From positions 2,356,001-2,420,000 of the forward strand of contig OZ241390.1 of the NCBI GenBank assembly GCA_965200835.1: DNA of 64,000 nucleotides, given 5' to 3'. The translations under genes and the position numbers were made by a program. How positions within the stretch are numbered: the first letter of the stretch is position 1; each line of letters starts with the position of its first letter. This document shows, in pieces, positions 56,202-64,000 of the stretch. Source of the stretch: JAPPFW01 sp965200835. GTDB taxonomy: Bacteria; Actinomycetota; Acidimicrobiia; Spongiisociales; Spongiisociaceae. The notes below the pieces were generated by a model. It was given only the letters and a program-made list of their open reading frames with translations. It did no database searches and had not been told where the DNA came from.

Positions 56202-57584
56202 TCAGTCCTCGACCACGTGCTTCTCGAAGGATCGCCGGGCATCGGCCCACCTGGCAATGTCCATCCGCCCGTTCGGATCGAGGCATCCGGCTGCCGTCCA
56301 GGCCATCGATAGGGCGTGGTGGGTGTTGTCATGAGCGAATAGCCCCTGCCGGCCGAAGGTGACCAGGCGCTTCCGGCGATCGGTCCACTCCATGAGGGAA
56401 GCGAAGCTCCGCTCGTGACCGATGCGGTACACCGGATAGGCGTGCCGGATTCGCCTCACTACTACCTCGAAGGGTCGTGGGTGTCTCAAGCCACAGTTCA
56501 CCAAGGCTTCAGCCACCAGAGCTGCCAGGTCATCGGAGGACCATCCCCACCGGTCACCACCGGGTGCGCAGGGGATCTCCGCACAGAGAACCGTCCGGCC
56601 GGGAGGGTCAGGCCCCCGCCGGTAGTTCTTGGGCTCCGAGATCCTGGTCATCGGAACATCGGACTCGGGGAAGTAATGGGCGTCGTACGGCGTGTAGCGA
56701 TCGGTGGCGAGCGCGAGATAGACCAGGAGCATGGAACGGTATTCGAGGGCTCTGGTCGCGGGAGCAGGGTCGTCGATGACCGGCTCCGCCAGGTCGACCA
56801 GGCTGGTTACCGGGATGGTGGACCACAACCGATCGGCCACTATCCGCTGGCCCCCGGTCGTGGTCACCGTTACGGAGCGATCGGCGAACTCGATCCGCTC
56901 GGCTCCGATCCCCAACCGGATCTCGGCGCCGGACTCGGTAGCAGCGTCAGCCAGGACCTCCGGTATCCGGCCGAACCCACCGGCCGGGTAGTAGAAGAAC
57001 CTGCCGGATCCGTTCTGCTTGCCCACCACCCGTCGGGCAAGCTTCCAGGGGGTGTCGGCGCTGATGCGACGCCGGGCTTGGTACCCGCTTAGCTCTTCCG
57101 GTTCGACCCCCCAGATCTTGCGAGCGTAGGGAAAGTAGAAGGCGCTACCCGCCACCCTCCCCAGGCCGGTAGCGACAAAGTCGGAGAAGCTCCGGTCACG
57201 CCGGGGTCGAAAGCTGGCGGCCAAGGCGCTCGACCCGGCGCGGACCAGCCACCAAGGCGGGAGCGAGCGGATCAGCTCGCCGGGACCGGGTGGGAAAGCC
57301 AGCCACCGGCCCTGCAGGCGTATCCGACCTCGCCGGGGCCGGCGCTGAAGCTCATCGCCCAGCCGGTTGCGGAGGAGCTGCAGGATCTCAGGCGAGATGC
57401 CGGCATGGAGGCGATGGCTTCCGTGATCCACCCTTTGCTGGGCGACCTCGAAAGATCCCGCCAGTCCGCCTACCTGCTGGCGGCGTTCGAGAACCAATAC
57501 CCGAAGTCCCCGAGACGCAAGGCAGTAGGCCGCTCCCAGTCCCGCAGGTCCGGCTCCGAGGACTAAGAACTCGGTCCTGATCAA
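56202..57584 (-). CDS. FAD-dependent amine-oxidase/protoporphyrinogen-oxidase-like protein
   Basis: A 460-residue flavoprotein. The N-terminal Rossmann motif GAGPAGLGAAYCLASRGLRVLVLERR and VGGLAGSFE are followed by the HRLHAGISPEI segment of UDP-galactopyranose-mutase/PPO-like enzymes. The C-terminal FAD contact reads GRQGLFAHDNTHHALSMAW. The substrate could be a sugar nucleotide, polyprenyl compound or porphyrin. Nearby glycan genes favour a sugar/lipid role, but this is inference. It starts 5 bp after the fbpC stop and is probably cotranscribed with it. Confidence 0.8.
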   Translation of the reverse strand: MIRTEFLVLGAGPAGLGAAYCLASRGLRVLVLERRQQVGGLAGSFEVAQQRVDHGSHRLHAGISPEILQLLRNRLGDELQRRPRRGRIRLQGRWLAFPPGPGELIRSLPPWWLVRAGSSALAASFRPRRDRSFSDFVATGLGRVAGSAFYFPYARKIWGVEPEELSGYQARRRISADTPWKLARRVVGKQNGSGRFFYYPAGGFGRIPEVLADAATESGAEIRLGIGAERIEFADRSVTVTTTGGQRIVADRLWSTIPVTSLVDLAEPVIDDPAPATRALEYRSMLLVYLALATDRYTPYDAHYFPESDVPMTRISEPKNYRRGPDPPGRTVLCAEIPCAPGGDRWGWSSDDLAALVAEALVNCGLRHPRPFEVVVRRIRHAYPVYRIGHERSFASLMEWTDRRKRLVTFGRQGLFAHDNTHHALSMAWTAAGCLDPNGRMDIARWADARRSFEKHVVED

Positions 57585-57589
57585 CTCGC

Positions 57590-58612
57590 CTAGCCGGTGG
57601 GGTTGGCTGAGAAGGCCATCACTTCCGGGCCCGAGTAGGTAACCGACACCCGGTCACCAGGTATGAAGCGGGGGGCGGCGATAACCCGCGCTACCAGCTT
57701 GGTTCCGTTGAAGGCCATCTCGTAGGCAGTGTCGTGCCCGTAGAACTCCACCGACGAGACCTGTCCGTCGTTTCCGTTTCCGACCAGCAGATGCTCCGGT
57801 CTGATGATCACCTGGCACGGTCCCCTAACCGGCCGGGCCAGTGGAACGTCACCCACGAGGGTCGAGACATGCCCGTTGGTCGCCATGCCATCCAGCACAT
57901 TCGCGGCGCCGAGGAAGGTTGCCACCCAGGGCGATGCCGGATACTGATAGACCTCAGCAGGCCGTCCTGCCTGCAGGATCCGACCCCGGCGCATCACGGC
58001 TACTCGATCGCCCAGGACGAAGGCCTCTTCCTGATCGTGAGTCACGAAGATGGAAGTCATCCTGACCTCGCGCATGAGCGAAGCTACTTCGGTACGAACC
58101 CTGGCGCGCAGGCCGGCGTCGAGATTGGAGAATGGCTCGTCGAAGAGCAGGATTCGAGGACGGGGCGCCAAGGCTCTGGCAAGGGCAACTCGCTGCGCTT
58201 GGCCTCCCGAGAGCTCGTCCGGGTAGCGGGTGGCCAGCTTGGTCAGGCCCACCAGCTCGAGTGCTTCCGATGTCCGGCCGCGGCTGATCTCGGTTCGGTC
58301 CAGCCCGAAGGCCACGTTCTTAGCCACCGTCAGATGGGGGAATAGCGCCCAATCCTGGAAGACCATTCCGATGCGCCGGTCTTCGGGCGCGACGAAACGA
58401 TCGGGACCAGTGAGGGCAACCTCGTCGACCATCACCGTTCCCCGATCAGGAGTCTCCAGACCGGCTAGGACTCGCAGCAGAGTCGTCTTTCCACATCCGC
58501 TCGGCCCCAGCAGGGCCAGAGTCTCGCCCTGTTCCATCGCCAGGCTCACACCCGCGAGCGCGACGGTTCCGTTGAACCGCTTGGTGATGTCGTCTGCCTG
58601 AAGGTATGGCAT
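57590..58612 (-). CDS. fbpC: ABC transporter ATPase, ferric-iron type
   Basis: A 340-residue importer ATPase. Walker A is GPSGCGKTT, the Q-loop lies in GMVFQDWALFPHLTV, the signature is LSGGQAQRVALARAL, Walker B is ILLFDEPFSNLD and the H-loop is VTHDQEEAF. A C-terminal TOBE-like regulatory domain runs from about residue 235 (ANVLDGMATNG to GDRVSVTY). It most likely powers the FbpB permease although encoded 6 kb away in a separate unit. An IdeR-like box 66 bp upstream supports iron regulation. Confidence 0.9.
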   Translation of the reverse strand: MPYLQADDITKRFNGTVALAGVSLAMEQGETLALLGPSGCGKTTLLRVLAGLETPDRGTVMVDEVALTGPDRFVAPEDRRIGMVFQDWALFPHLTVAKNVAFGLDRTEISRGRTSEALELVGLTKLATRYPDELSGGQAQRVALARALAPRPRILLFDEPFSNLDAGLRARVRTEVASLMREVRMTSIFVTHDQEEAFVLGDRVAVMRRGRILQAGRPAEVYQYPASPWVATFLGAANVLDGMATNGHVSTLVGDVPLARPVRGPCQVIIRPEHLLVGNGNDGQVSSVEFYGHDTAYEMAFNGTKLVARVIAAPRFIPGDRVSVTYSGPEVMAFSANPTG

Positions 58613-58994
58613 GAGGATTCCTAGGAGAGGCCCATAGGGGGGCGGATCCCTTTACTAACGGATGCCTGATCCGGGTTGTTAGGGAAGCCTAACAGACTTG
58701 CATAGGCTACAAAGACAGGCTGCTGGTCCGGTGGTGGGCACCCGGTTGGGCCAGATGGGTAGCTGTCGTTCCCGTAGGTCGGCCCTCTGCGCGGCTTCTT
58801 CCTCGACTCTCCGCCGGCTGCTCCCGGCCCGAGGTCACCACCCAGTTTGGGTAGCGTTGGTTTGAGTAGGACTGGCCATTGGTTAGGGTAAACACGGTGC
58901 CATTGGACCGGCGGGCCGCTTCCGGTGGCGGTCTATCCGGAATTCTCCGCCGGTTGCACGCGTGTCGATGACATCTAATATGGATGGTTTACTA
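58613..58994. other. Divergent intergenic region
   Basis: A 382-bp region between fbpC and the DrrA-like gene. It holds the iron box at 58679-58692. A partial TTAGG half-site with GTAAAC at about 58887 is too weak to call. The short ORF at 58707-58895 on the minus strand has no gene-like features. Confidence 0.5.
58679..58692 (-). promoter_or_regulatory. IdeR/DtxR-like iron box before fbpC
   Basis: TTAGGGAAGCCTAA has perfect TTAGG and CCTAA arms at the spacing of the DtxR/IdeR consensus (14 of 19 positions over the full site). It lies 67-80 bp upstream of the fbpC start codon. Confidence 0.65.
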
Positions 58995-60011
58995 ATGGAA
59001 AACATCATCGAAGCCACGGGACTAGTAAAGCGTTACGGCGAGGTGGTAGCACTGGACGGGCTCGACCTGTCGGTCCGCAAGGGAACCGTCGTGGCGCTGC
59101 TCGGCCCTAACGGGGCGGGTAAGACCACCGCGGTCTCGATCCTCACCACCCTGATCGAGCCCGACTCGGGGGCTGCTACTGTGGCCGGAGTCGATGTGCT
59201 GGGACAGCCGGCAGAGGTCCGCAAGCTGATCGGCCTCTCCGGCCAGTACGCAGCGGTCGACGAGCATCTCACCGGGTTCGAGAACCTGGACATGATCGGC
59301 CGCCTCTACCGGCTGGGACGGAAGAAGTCCCGGGCACGCGCCCGTGAGCTGCTCGATCGCTTCGGTCTGGCGGAGGCGGGTGATCGGCCGGTCAAGACCT
59401 ACTCGGGCGGTATGAGACGCCGCTTGGACCTGGCCGGGGCTCTCGTGGCCGAGTCACCGGTCCTGTTTCTCGACGAGCCCACCACCGGGCTGGACCTGCC
59501 CAGCCGCCAGGAACTGTGGCGGATAATCCGCGACCTGGTCGAGCGCGGAACCACCTTGCTGCTCACCACCCAATACCTCGAGGAGGCGGATAGGTTGGCG
59601 GATGACGTGCTGGTGATCGACCAGGGTAAAGCCATCGCCCAGGGGACTTCCGACGAGCTCAAGGACCTGGTGGGAGGCGAGCGGTTGGAGATCAAGGTCA
59701 AATCTCCCGAGATGCTGGCTGGCGCACGCCAGGTTCTGGCTCGGGTGGCTGTGAGTGAGCTGCAGGATGACGAGCGGCCCCGGACGGTAGTGGCGCCCGT
59801 TTCGGGTGGGACTGAAGTACTTGCCCGGGTCTTGGAGGATGTGGCCGCCCAAGGAATCGACGTAAGCGAGGTAGTGCTACGCCGCCCCACCTTGGATGAC
59901 GTGTTCCTAGCCCTCACCGGTCAGGCCACTCAGCAGGAAGATGACCCTGCGTCATCCGACCAATCGAGGAAAGGCAGGCCTGCCAGAGCGAAGCGAGGAG
60001 AAGCAGCATGA
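58995..60011 (+). CDS. DrrA-type ABC exporter ATPase
   Basis: A 338-residue ATPase of the daunorubicin-resistance-like exporter family. Walker A is GPNGAGKTT, the signature YSGGMRRRLDLAGALV, Walker B PVLFLDEPTTGLD and the H-loop TTQYLEEADRLADD. The C-terminal DUF4162-like part includes LDDVFLALTG. ATG 58995 gives the standard N-terminus (ENIIEATGLVKRYGEVVAL); GTG 58962 would add 11 residues, and neither has a strong ribosome site. The stop overlaps the permease start (ATGA). The exported compound is unknown. Confidence 0.9.
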   Translation: MENIIEATGLVKRYGEVVALDGLDLSVRKGTVVALLGPNGAGKTTAVSILTTLIEPDSGAATVAGVDVLGQPAEVRKLIGLSGQYAAVDEHLTGFENLDMIGRLYRLGRKKSRARARELLDRFGLAEAGDRPVKTYSGGMRRRLDLAGALVAESPVLFLDEPTTGLDLPSRQELWRIIRDLVERGTTLLLTTQYLEEADRLADDVLVIDQGKAIAQGTSDELKDLVGGERLEIKVKSPEMLAGARQVLARVAVSELQDDERPRTVVAPVSGGTEVLARVLEDVAAQGIDVSEVVLRRPTLDDVFLALTGQATQQEDDPASSDQSRKGRPARAKRGEAA

Positions 60012-60811
60012 ACCTCATATACGCCATCAACGACGGGCTCGTGATCGCTCGCCGCAACCTGATCAAGATCAAGCGCGTGCCCGAAATCCTCGTCTTCGTG
60101 CTCATATCCCCGATCATGTTCGTGCTGCTGTTCGCCTACGTGTTCGGCAGCGCCATCAACATTCCCGGAGGTTCCTATCGCGAGTTCCTGATGGCCGGGA
60201 TCTTCGCCCAGACGGTGGTATTCGGGGCCACCTTCACCGGAGCGGGATTGGCCGACGACATGCAGAAGGGGATCATCGATCGGTTCCGCTCGCTGCCGAT
60301 GTCCCGGGCAGCAGTGGTGCTGGGGCGCACGGCTAGCGATGTGGTCTACAACATACTCACGTTGCTGATCATGGGCCTGACCGGTCTGGTGGTGGGCTGG
60401 AGGCTGCGCGGGAGCCTCGTCGATGCCCTAATCGGGTTCGGGCTGTTGCTGCTGTTCTCCTATGGCATCTCGTGGATCATGGCCCTGGTAGGGCTGCTGG
60501 TTCCGAGCGTGGAAGTGTTCAACAACGCTTCCTTCATGGTGATCTTCCCGGTCACTTTCATCGCCAACACGTTCGTGCCCGCGGAGAACCTTCCCTCCGT
60601 GCTGCGGGTGTTCGCCGAGTGGAATCCGATCTCTTCGCTGGCCCAGGCCACCCGAACCCTGTTCGGTAACATCCCTGCGGGAACTCCTGACCCGACCTCG
60701 TGGCCGCTGCGCAATCCGGTGCTCTACACCGTGATCTGGGCGGCCATAATCATCGCGGTCTTCGCTCCACTAGCGGTTCGGCGCTATACCAGGGTCGCCA
60801 AGAAGAGCTGA
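60008..60811 (+). CDS. DrrB-type ABC exporter permease
   Basis: A 267-residue ABC-2 permease with six membrane segments. An N-terminal cytoplasmic coupling region (RNLIKIKRVPEILVF) precedes the first helix. The ABC-2 motif is MQKGIIDRFRSLPMSRAAVVLGR, and the C-terminal NTFVPAENLPSVLRVFAEWNPISSLAQATR is typical of DrrB. It pairs with the overlapping ATPase gene to form a lipid or drug exporter. Confidence 0.9.
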   Translation: MNLIYAINDGLVIARRNLIKIKRVPEILVFVLISPIMFVLLFAYVFGSAINIPGGSYREFLMAGIFAQTVVFGATFTGAGLADDMQKGIIDRFRSLPMSRAAVVLGRTASDVVYNILTLLIMGLTGLVVGWRLRGSLVDALIGFGLLLLFSYGISWIMALVGLLVPSVEVFNNASFMVIFPVTFIANTFVPAENLPSVLRVFAEWNPISSLAQATRTLFGNIPAGTPDPTSWPLRNPVLYTVIWAAIIIAVFAPLAVRRYTRVAKKS

Positions 60812-60932
60812 GGGTTAGGTACACAGCCATGTACTACCGGCCCGAAACTGGATACTTCATAGCCGAGTTACCGGTCCGGGTCGGGGTCGATAGGTCCTGT
60901 TAGAGTACCCAGAACCCAGGTAAGAGCTCCGC

Positions 60933-62336
60933 CTAGAGGCCGAGGCGGGTCATGCCGTTGAATGCTGCGGTCGTGTATGCCTCGGCCAGGGTCGGATATC
61001 CGATCACAGCCTCCACGAAGTACTCGATCGTTCCTCCGTGGCCCAGCACCGCCTGTCCTATGTGGATCAGCTCGGCAGCCTCGTCCCCGATGATGTGTAC
61101 GCCCAGCAGCTTCATGGTTTCGAGATGGAAGAGCAGCTTCAGGAATCCCACATCGTCCCCCCTGACCATGCTGCTCTCGGTCTCTCGATACAGAGCCTTA
61201 CCCACCTCGTATGGGACACCTTCTTCGGACAGCTGCGCCTCGGTCTTGCCCACCATCGCCACCTCCGGAATCGTCTTGATCGTGTAGGGAAGTAGATCGT
61301 GGTAGCTGTCGAGCGGGGCTCCGAATGCGTGCCGGGCGGCCATCCGGCCCTGCATCCGGGAAGTAGATACCAGGTCCGGGAAGCCGATGACCCCTCCTAC
61401 CGCATAGACGCCCTCCACCTCGGTCTGGCAATGCTCGTCGACCTTCAGGCGACCCCGCTCGTCGGGTTCCAGTCCGATGGCCGCCAGGTTGAGAGAGTCG
61501 GTCGAACCGGTTCGCCCGACGCAGTACATGACTGCATCACTGATGATCTGCTTGCCGCTCTCCAGCCGGACCCGTACCCGGTTGCCCCGCTCGTCGGCCA
61601 GGTACTCGATGTCGAATACGGTCTCCCGAAGCCGCAACGTGACACCCCGCTCGCGAAAGTGGAACGCCAGTGCGGCGGCAAGTTCCTCGTCAGCGAAGGT
61701 AAGAAGGCGGCCGTTCCGGTCTACCAGGGTCACCCGGGTGCCTAGAGCCGCGAACGTACTGCAGTACTCGAGCCCGATCGCGCCGGCACCGACGATGGTC
61801 AGCGTGCGGGGAAGGTTCGAAAGGTTCATCACGTAGTCACTCACGAAGACCATCCGCCCGTCTGCGTATATCACCGGAGGCGTGGTGGAGAAAGTGCCCA
61901 CCGCGATGATCACCTTGTCGGTGGTGATCGTGCGGTTCGATCTGCCATTGCGCGATGAGAGGTTGACAGTGTTGCGGTCGACTAAAGACCCCTCTGCCGT
62001 GATCACTTCTACCCGGTTCCTGCCCAGATGGGTGCGCAATATGTCGGACTGCTGCTTCATCACGTACCGGGTCCTAACCATCAGATCGCCCATGGTGATG
62101 ATGTCCTTGACGGCGTAGGCCTCGCCGTAGATGTTCCTCTCCCGGTAGCCGGTCAGGTACAAAGCGGCGTCCCGCATGGTCTTGCTGACCGTTCCGGCGG
62201 TTACGTTGATGCCTCCAATTGTCGGTTCCTTCTCGATCACCCCGACATGCTTGCCGAGTTTGGAGGCCTGGATTGCCGCTCGCTGTCCGGCCGGGCCTGA
62301 CCCGATCACCACCAAGTCAAAGTCGTAATCGGACAT
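60933..62336 (-). CDS. SthA-like pyridine nucleotide transhydrogenase, variant active site
   Basis: A 467-residue flavoprotein of the Lpd/SthA family. The FAD motif is VVIGSGPAGQRAA, the NAD(P) motif IVGAGAIGLEYCSTFAALG, and the dimer domain ends IGQAVLGHGGTIEYFVEAVIGYPT. Where mycobacterial SthA reads GGVCVNTGTIPSK, this protein has GGINVTAGTVSK (residues 41-52), so the remaining redox-site Cys is absent. The second FAD contact, normally GDVIGFP, is GGVIGFP. The ATG at 62336 matches homologues better than 62378. It may still transfer hydride between NADH and NADP, or have a different reaction. Confidence 0.82.
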   Translation of the reverse strand: MSDYDFDLVVIGSGPAGQRAAIQASKLGKHVGVIEKEPTIGGINVTAGTVSKTMRDAALYLTGYRERNIYGEAYAVKDIITMGDLMVRTRYVMKQQSDILRTHLGRNRVEVITAEGSLVDRNTVNLSSRNGRSNRTITTDKVIIAVGTFSTTPPVIYADGRMVFVSDYVMNLSNLPRTLTIVGAGAIGLEYCSTFAALGTRVTLVDRNGRLLTFADEELAAALAFHFRERGVTLRLRETVFDIEYLADERGNRVRVRLESGKQIISDAVMYCVGRTGSTDSLNLAAIGLEPDERGRLKVDEHCQTEVEGVYAVGGVIGFPDLVSTSRMQGRMAARHAFGAPLDSYHDLLPYTIKTIPEVAMVGKTEAQLSEEGVPYEVGKALYRETESSMVRGDDVGFLKLLFHLETMKLLGVHIIGDEAAELIHIGQAVLGHGGTIEYFVEAVIGYPTLAEAYTTAAFNGMTRLGL

Positions 62337-62609
62337 ATCTACCCGCTCACTCCCTAGATACCAGCCCGTATCGACCACTGCGGCTGAAGCTCATGCTGTC
62401 CCCTGAGTCACGCAGCAGGGGCACGATATTTGGGGGCTGCCGGAGCCGATGCCGAGTTGCCTTCGATGACTTTTCCCGTTCTGTCGCTACCGGTCATAGT
62501 AGCCAGCGAATGGCGAGAGATTCAGCGAGACTGCGAAAAAGTGCGGTCGGACCGGAAGGGAGCGTCCAACACCGTTCCGGACTGTGGCCGGAGCGATGCG
62601 CTTACCCGG
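62337..62609. other. Intergenic region, nothing recognised
   Basis: A 273-bp gap between the sthA-like start and the hisIE stop. It must contain the sthA-like promoter, but no clear -10/-35, repeat or hairpin stands out. Confidence 0.4.
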
Positions 62610-63254
62610 TTAGCGGCGCCGCCCGGCCAGTTCCAGCACGACCTCCTCGGCGCTGACACCGCGCTCGGCCAGCAGCACCAGCAGGTGATAGATCAGGTCG
62701 GCAGCCTCCTCGGCGACTCGGAAATCCGGGACCTTCTCACCCTGGTGTTCAAGAGCGGCAGCTGCCAGCTCGGCGGCCTCCTCGATGACCTTCCGGCCAG
62801 TGACCGTGGGACCGCCATCGGCCAGGTAGGCCGTGTAGGAACCGTCCGTCTGGGTGGCCAGGCGCTCGACAACGGTGCTCCACAGGTTCTCCAGGTCTGC
62901 GAAGCCCTGCGGTGGGGTACCGTCGTCACTCGGGTCGACGAAGCAGGTACGGGCAGAGGTATGGCAGGTCGGCCCGGCCGGGATGGCCTTAACCAGCAGG
63001 GTGTCGCGGTCGCAGTCCTCCGCCAGCTCGACCAGGGTAAGGGTGTTGCCGCTGGTCTCTCCCTTCTTCCACAGGGTGCGACGAGACCGTGACCAGAAGT
63101 GGACCACTCTGGTGGTGATGGTCAGATCCAGGGCCTGGCGGTCCATCCAGGCCATCATCAGGACTTCCCCGGTCCGGTGGTGCTGAACGATGGCCGGGAC
63201 CAGGCCGTCCGGATTCCATGACACGCTACTGCGTGGCACGCTCTGCTCAGGCAT
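62610..63254 (-). CDS. hisIE: Bifunctional phosphoribosyl-AMP cyclohydrolase / phosphoribosyl-ATP pyrophosphatase
   Basis: A 214-residue fusion catalysing steps two and three of histidine biosynthesis. The N-terminal HisI domain (about 1-110) has VLMMAWMDRQALDLT, HFWSRSRRTLWKKGETSGN, EDCDRDTLLV and the zinc-binding CHTSARTCF. The C-terminal HisE domain (about 120-214) has GRKVIEEAAELAAAAL and EEAADLIYHLLVLL. The start overlaps the hisF stop by 8 bp, so the two are coupled. Confidence 0.95.
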   Translation of the reverse strand: MPEQSVPRSSVSWNPDGLVPAIVQHHRTGEVLMMAWMDRQALDLTITTRVVHFWSRSRRTLWKKGETSGNTLTLVELAEDCDRDTLLVKAIPAGPTCHTSARTCFVDPSDDGTPPQGFADLENLWSTVVERLATQTDGSYTAYLADGGPTVTGRKVIEEAAELAAAALEHQGEKVPDFRVAEEAADLIYHLLVLLAERGVSAEEVVLELAGRRR

Positions 63255-64000
63255 GGCGCACCGGGATCCCCGCCTCTTCCATGGCTTGCTTCACATCGCG
63301 GATATCCACTTCCCGGCGATGGAAGATGGAGGCGGCCAGCACCGCCGATGCCCCTGCTTCGACCGCCTCGACGAAGTGTTCGGGCCGGCCAGCGCCTCCC
63401 GAGGCGATCACCGGGACGCTCACCGCTCCGGTTATGGCGCGGAGTAGGTCCAGATCGAAACCGATGTTGGTGCCGTCCCTATCCATCGAGGTAAGCAGGA
63501 TCTCGCCTGCCCCACGCTCCACACCCTCGATCGCCCACTGCAGCGCGTCCCGGCCGGTATCGTGGCGACCACCGGTGATGAACACGTTCCACGACCCTCC
63601 CGGTCGTGACTTGGCATCGATCGCCAGGACCACGCATTGGCGGCCGAAGGCGGCTGCACACTCGTCGAGCAGGCCAGGACGGCGCACCGCGGCGGTGTTT
63701 AGGGAGACCTTGTCGGCCCCGGCGCGCAATACAGCCCGCATGTCGGCCGGCTGGCGCACCCCACCCCCGATCGTCAGCGGGACGAACACGCTCTGAGCAG
63801 TGCGCCGGACCACGTCGAGCAGGGCAGGACGTCCCTCCGGCGAGGCCGCGATATCGAGGTAGACGATCTCGTCCATCCCTTCCTGCGCGTAGCGATTGGC
63901 CAGCTCGACCGGATCACCCTCATCGGTCAGATTGACGAAGTTGACCCCCTTGACCACCCGCCCGTGCTTCACGTCGAGGCAGGCGATGATCCGGGTACGA
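63247..64000 (-). CDS. hisF: Imidazole glycerol phosphate synthase cyclase subunit (5' end beyond window)
   Basis: TIM-barrel cyclase that, with HisH, makes imidazole glycerol phosphate and AICAR. Reading continues to the window edge (IIACLDVKHGRVVKGVNF), so only the first few residues are missing. The catalytic Asp in ACLDVK and the second Asp in TSMDRDGTNIG (LLTSMDRDG) are present. Phosphate-binding loops VIASGGAG and LTIGGGV are intact. The apparent GTG start at 63972 is internal and rejected. It belongs to a histidine operon extending off the right edge. Confidence 0.96.
   Translation of the reverse strand, partial: RTRIIACLDVKHGRVVKGVNFVNLTDEGDPVELANRYAQEGMDEIVYLDIAASPEGRPALLDVVRRTAQSVFVPLTIGGGVRQPADMRAVLRAGADKVSLNTAAVRRPGLLDECAAAFGRQCVVLAIDAKSRPGGSWNVFITGGRHDTGRDALQWAIEGVERGAGEILLTSMDRDGTNIGFDLDLLRAITGAVSVPVIASGGAGRPEHFVEAVEAGASAVLAASIFHRREVDIRDVKQAMEEAGIPVRHA

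Noticed and set aside
58707..58895. 62-codon ORF in the fbpC upstream region
   Set aside because: No ribosome site, odd composition, and position in a promoter region.
58886..58900. Fourth iron-box-like TTAGGGTAAAC
   Set aside because: Only one half-site matches the consensus, so chance is likely.
1..64000. CRISPR array, prophage or transposon
   Set aside because: No regularly spaced repeats, cas genes, integrase, transposase or terminal inverted repeats with target duplication were seen.

Overview
The window is GC-rich (roughly 60-65% by eye) bacterial chromosome with dense, short-spaced operons. It looks actinobacterial, possibly Acidimicrobiia-like. Pointers are an actinobacterial-type SthA, an F420/FMN split-barrel protein, DtxR/IdeR-style iron boxes, a DrrAB exporter and a secreted protease ending in S-layer-like repeats. 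The lineage is an inference. No tRNA, rRNA, CRISPR array, transposase or integrase was recognised.

Layout. 0-2 kb: a hypothetical gene and a thiolase. 2.0-9.1 kb: nurA-herA-sbcD-sbcC, the four DNA-end-processing proteins in one operon as in thermophilic archaea. 9.1-13.1 kb: NIPSNAP protein, gpsA, a small membrane protein, a YchF-like GTPase and a DUF368 lipid-carrier transporter. 13.2-18 kb: divergent nitrilase and N-carbamoyl-D-amino-acid hydrolase genes followed by two fold-type-II PLP enzymes. 18-20.4 kb: small genes and an XRE/nucleotidyltransferase toxin-antitoxin-like pair. 20.5-23.4 kb: a large secreted FN3/metzincin/SLH-like protein with an internal duplication. 23.5-29.4 kb: a ygfK-ssnA-xdhD purine/hydantoin-type operon, transcribed away from a small thiamine-binding/HTH/cytochrome c operon (29.5-30.5 kb).

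30.6-41.4 kb is the most striking block. It encodes an SNF2 helicase with a DUF3883 nuclease-like tail, a DUF1156 DNA methyltransferase, a DUF499 ATPase and an XRE/ImmA-IrrE regulator-protease, which together look like a DNA-modification-based defence module. 41.6-47.2 kb holds an acyl-CoA synthetase, an AI-2E family transporter, a Fic protein, a VOC protein and an OsmC protein whose leader can fold into a branched RNA. 47.6-58.7 kb is an iron island: a FEA1-like lipoprotein, an Fbp-type ferric ABC transporter, ferritin and several glycan/lipid-linked-sugar genes, with three IdeR-like boxes placed before three transcription units. 58.9-64 kb: a DrrAB exporter, an SthA-like flavoprotein, and hisI/E and hisF at the edge.

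Twelve otherwise intact genes or gene segments are broken by single-base frameshifts, eight of them in the 30.9-40.8 kb block. Reading across each shift restores a normal family protein, so I annotate the full spans as CDS. Consensus errors are the simplest explanation, but a run of nine G in the methyltransferase could also be a phase-variation tract.
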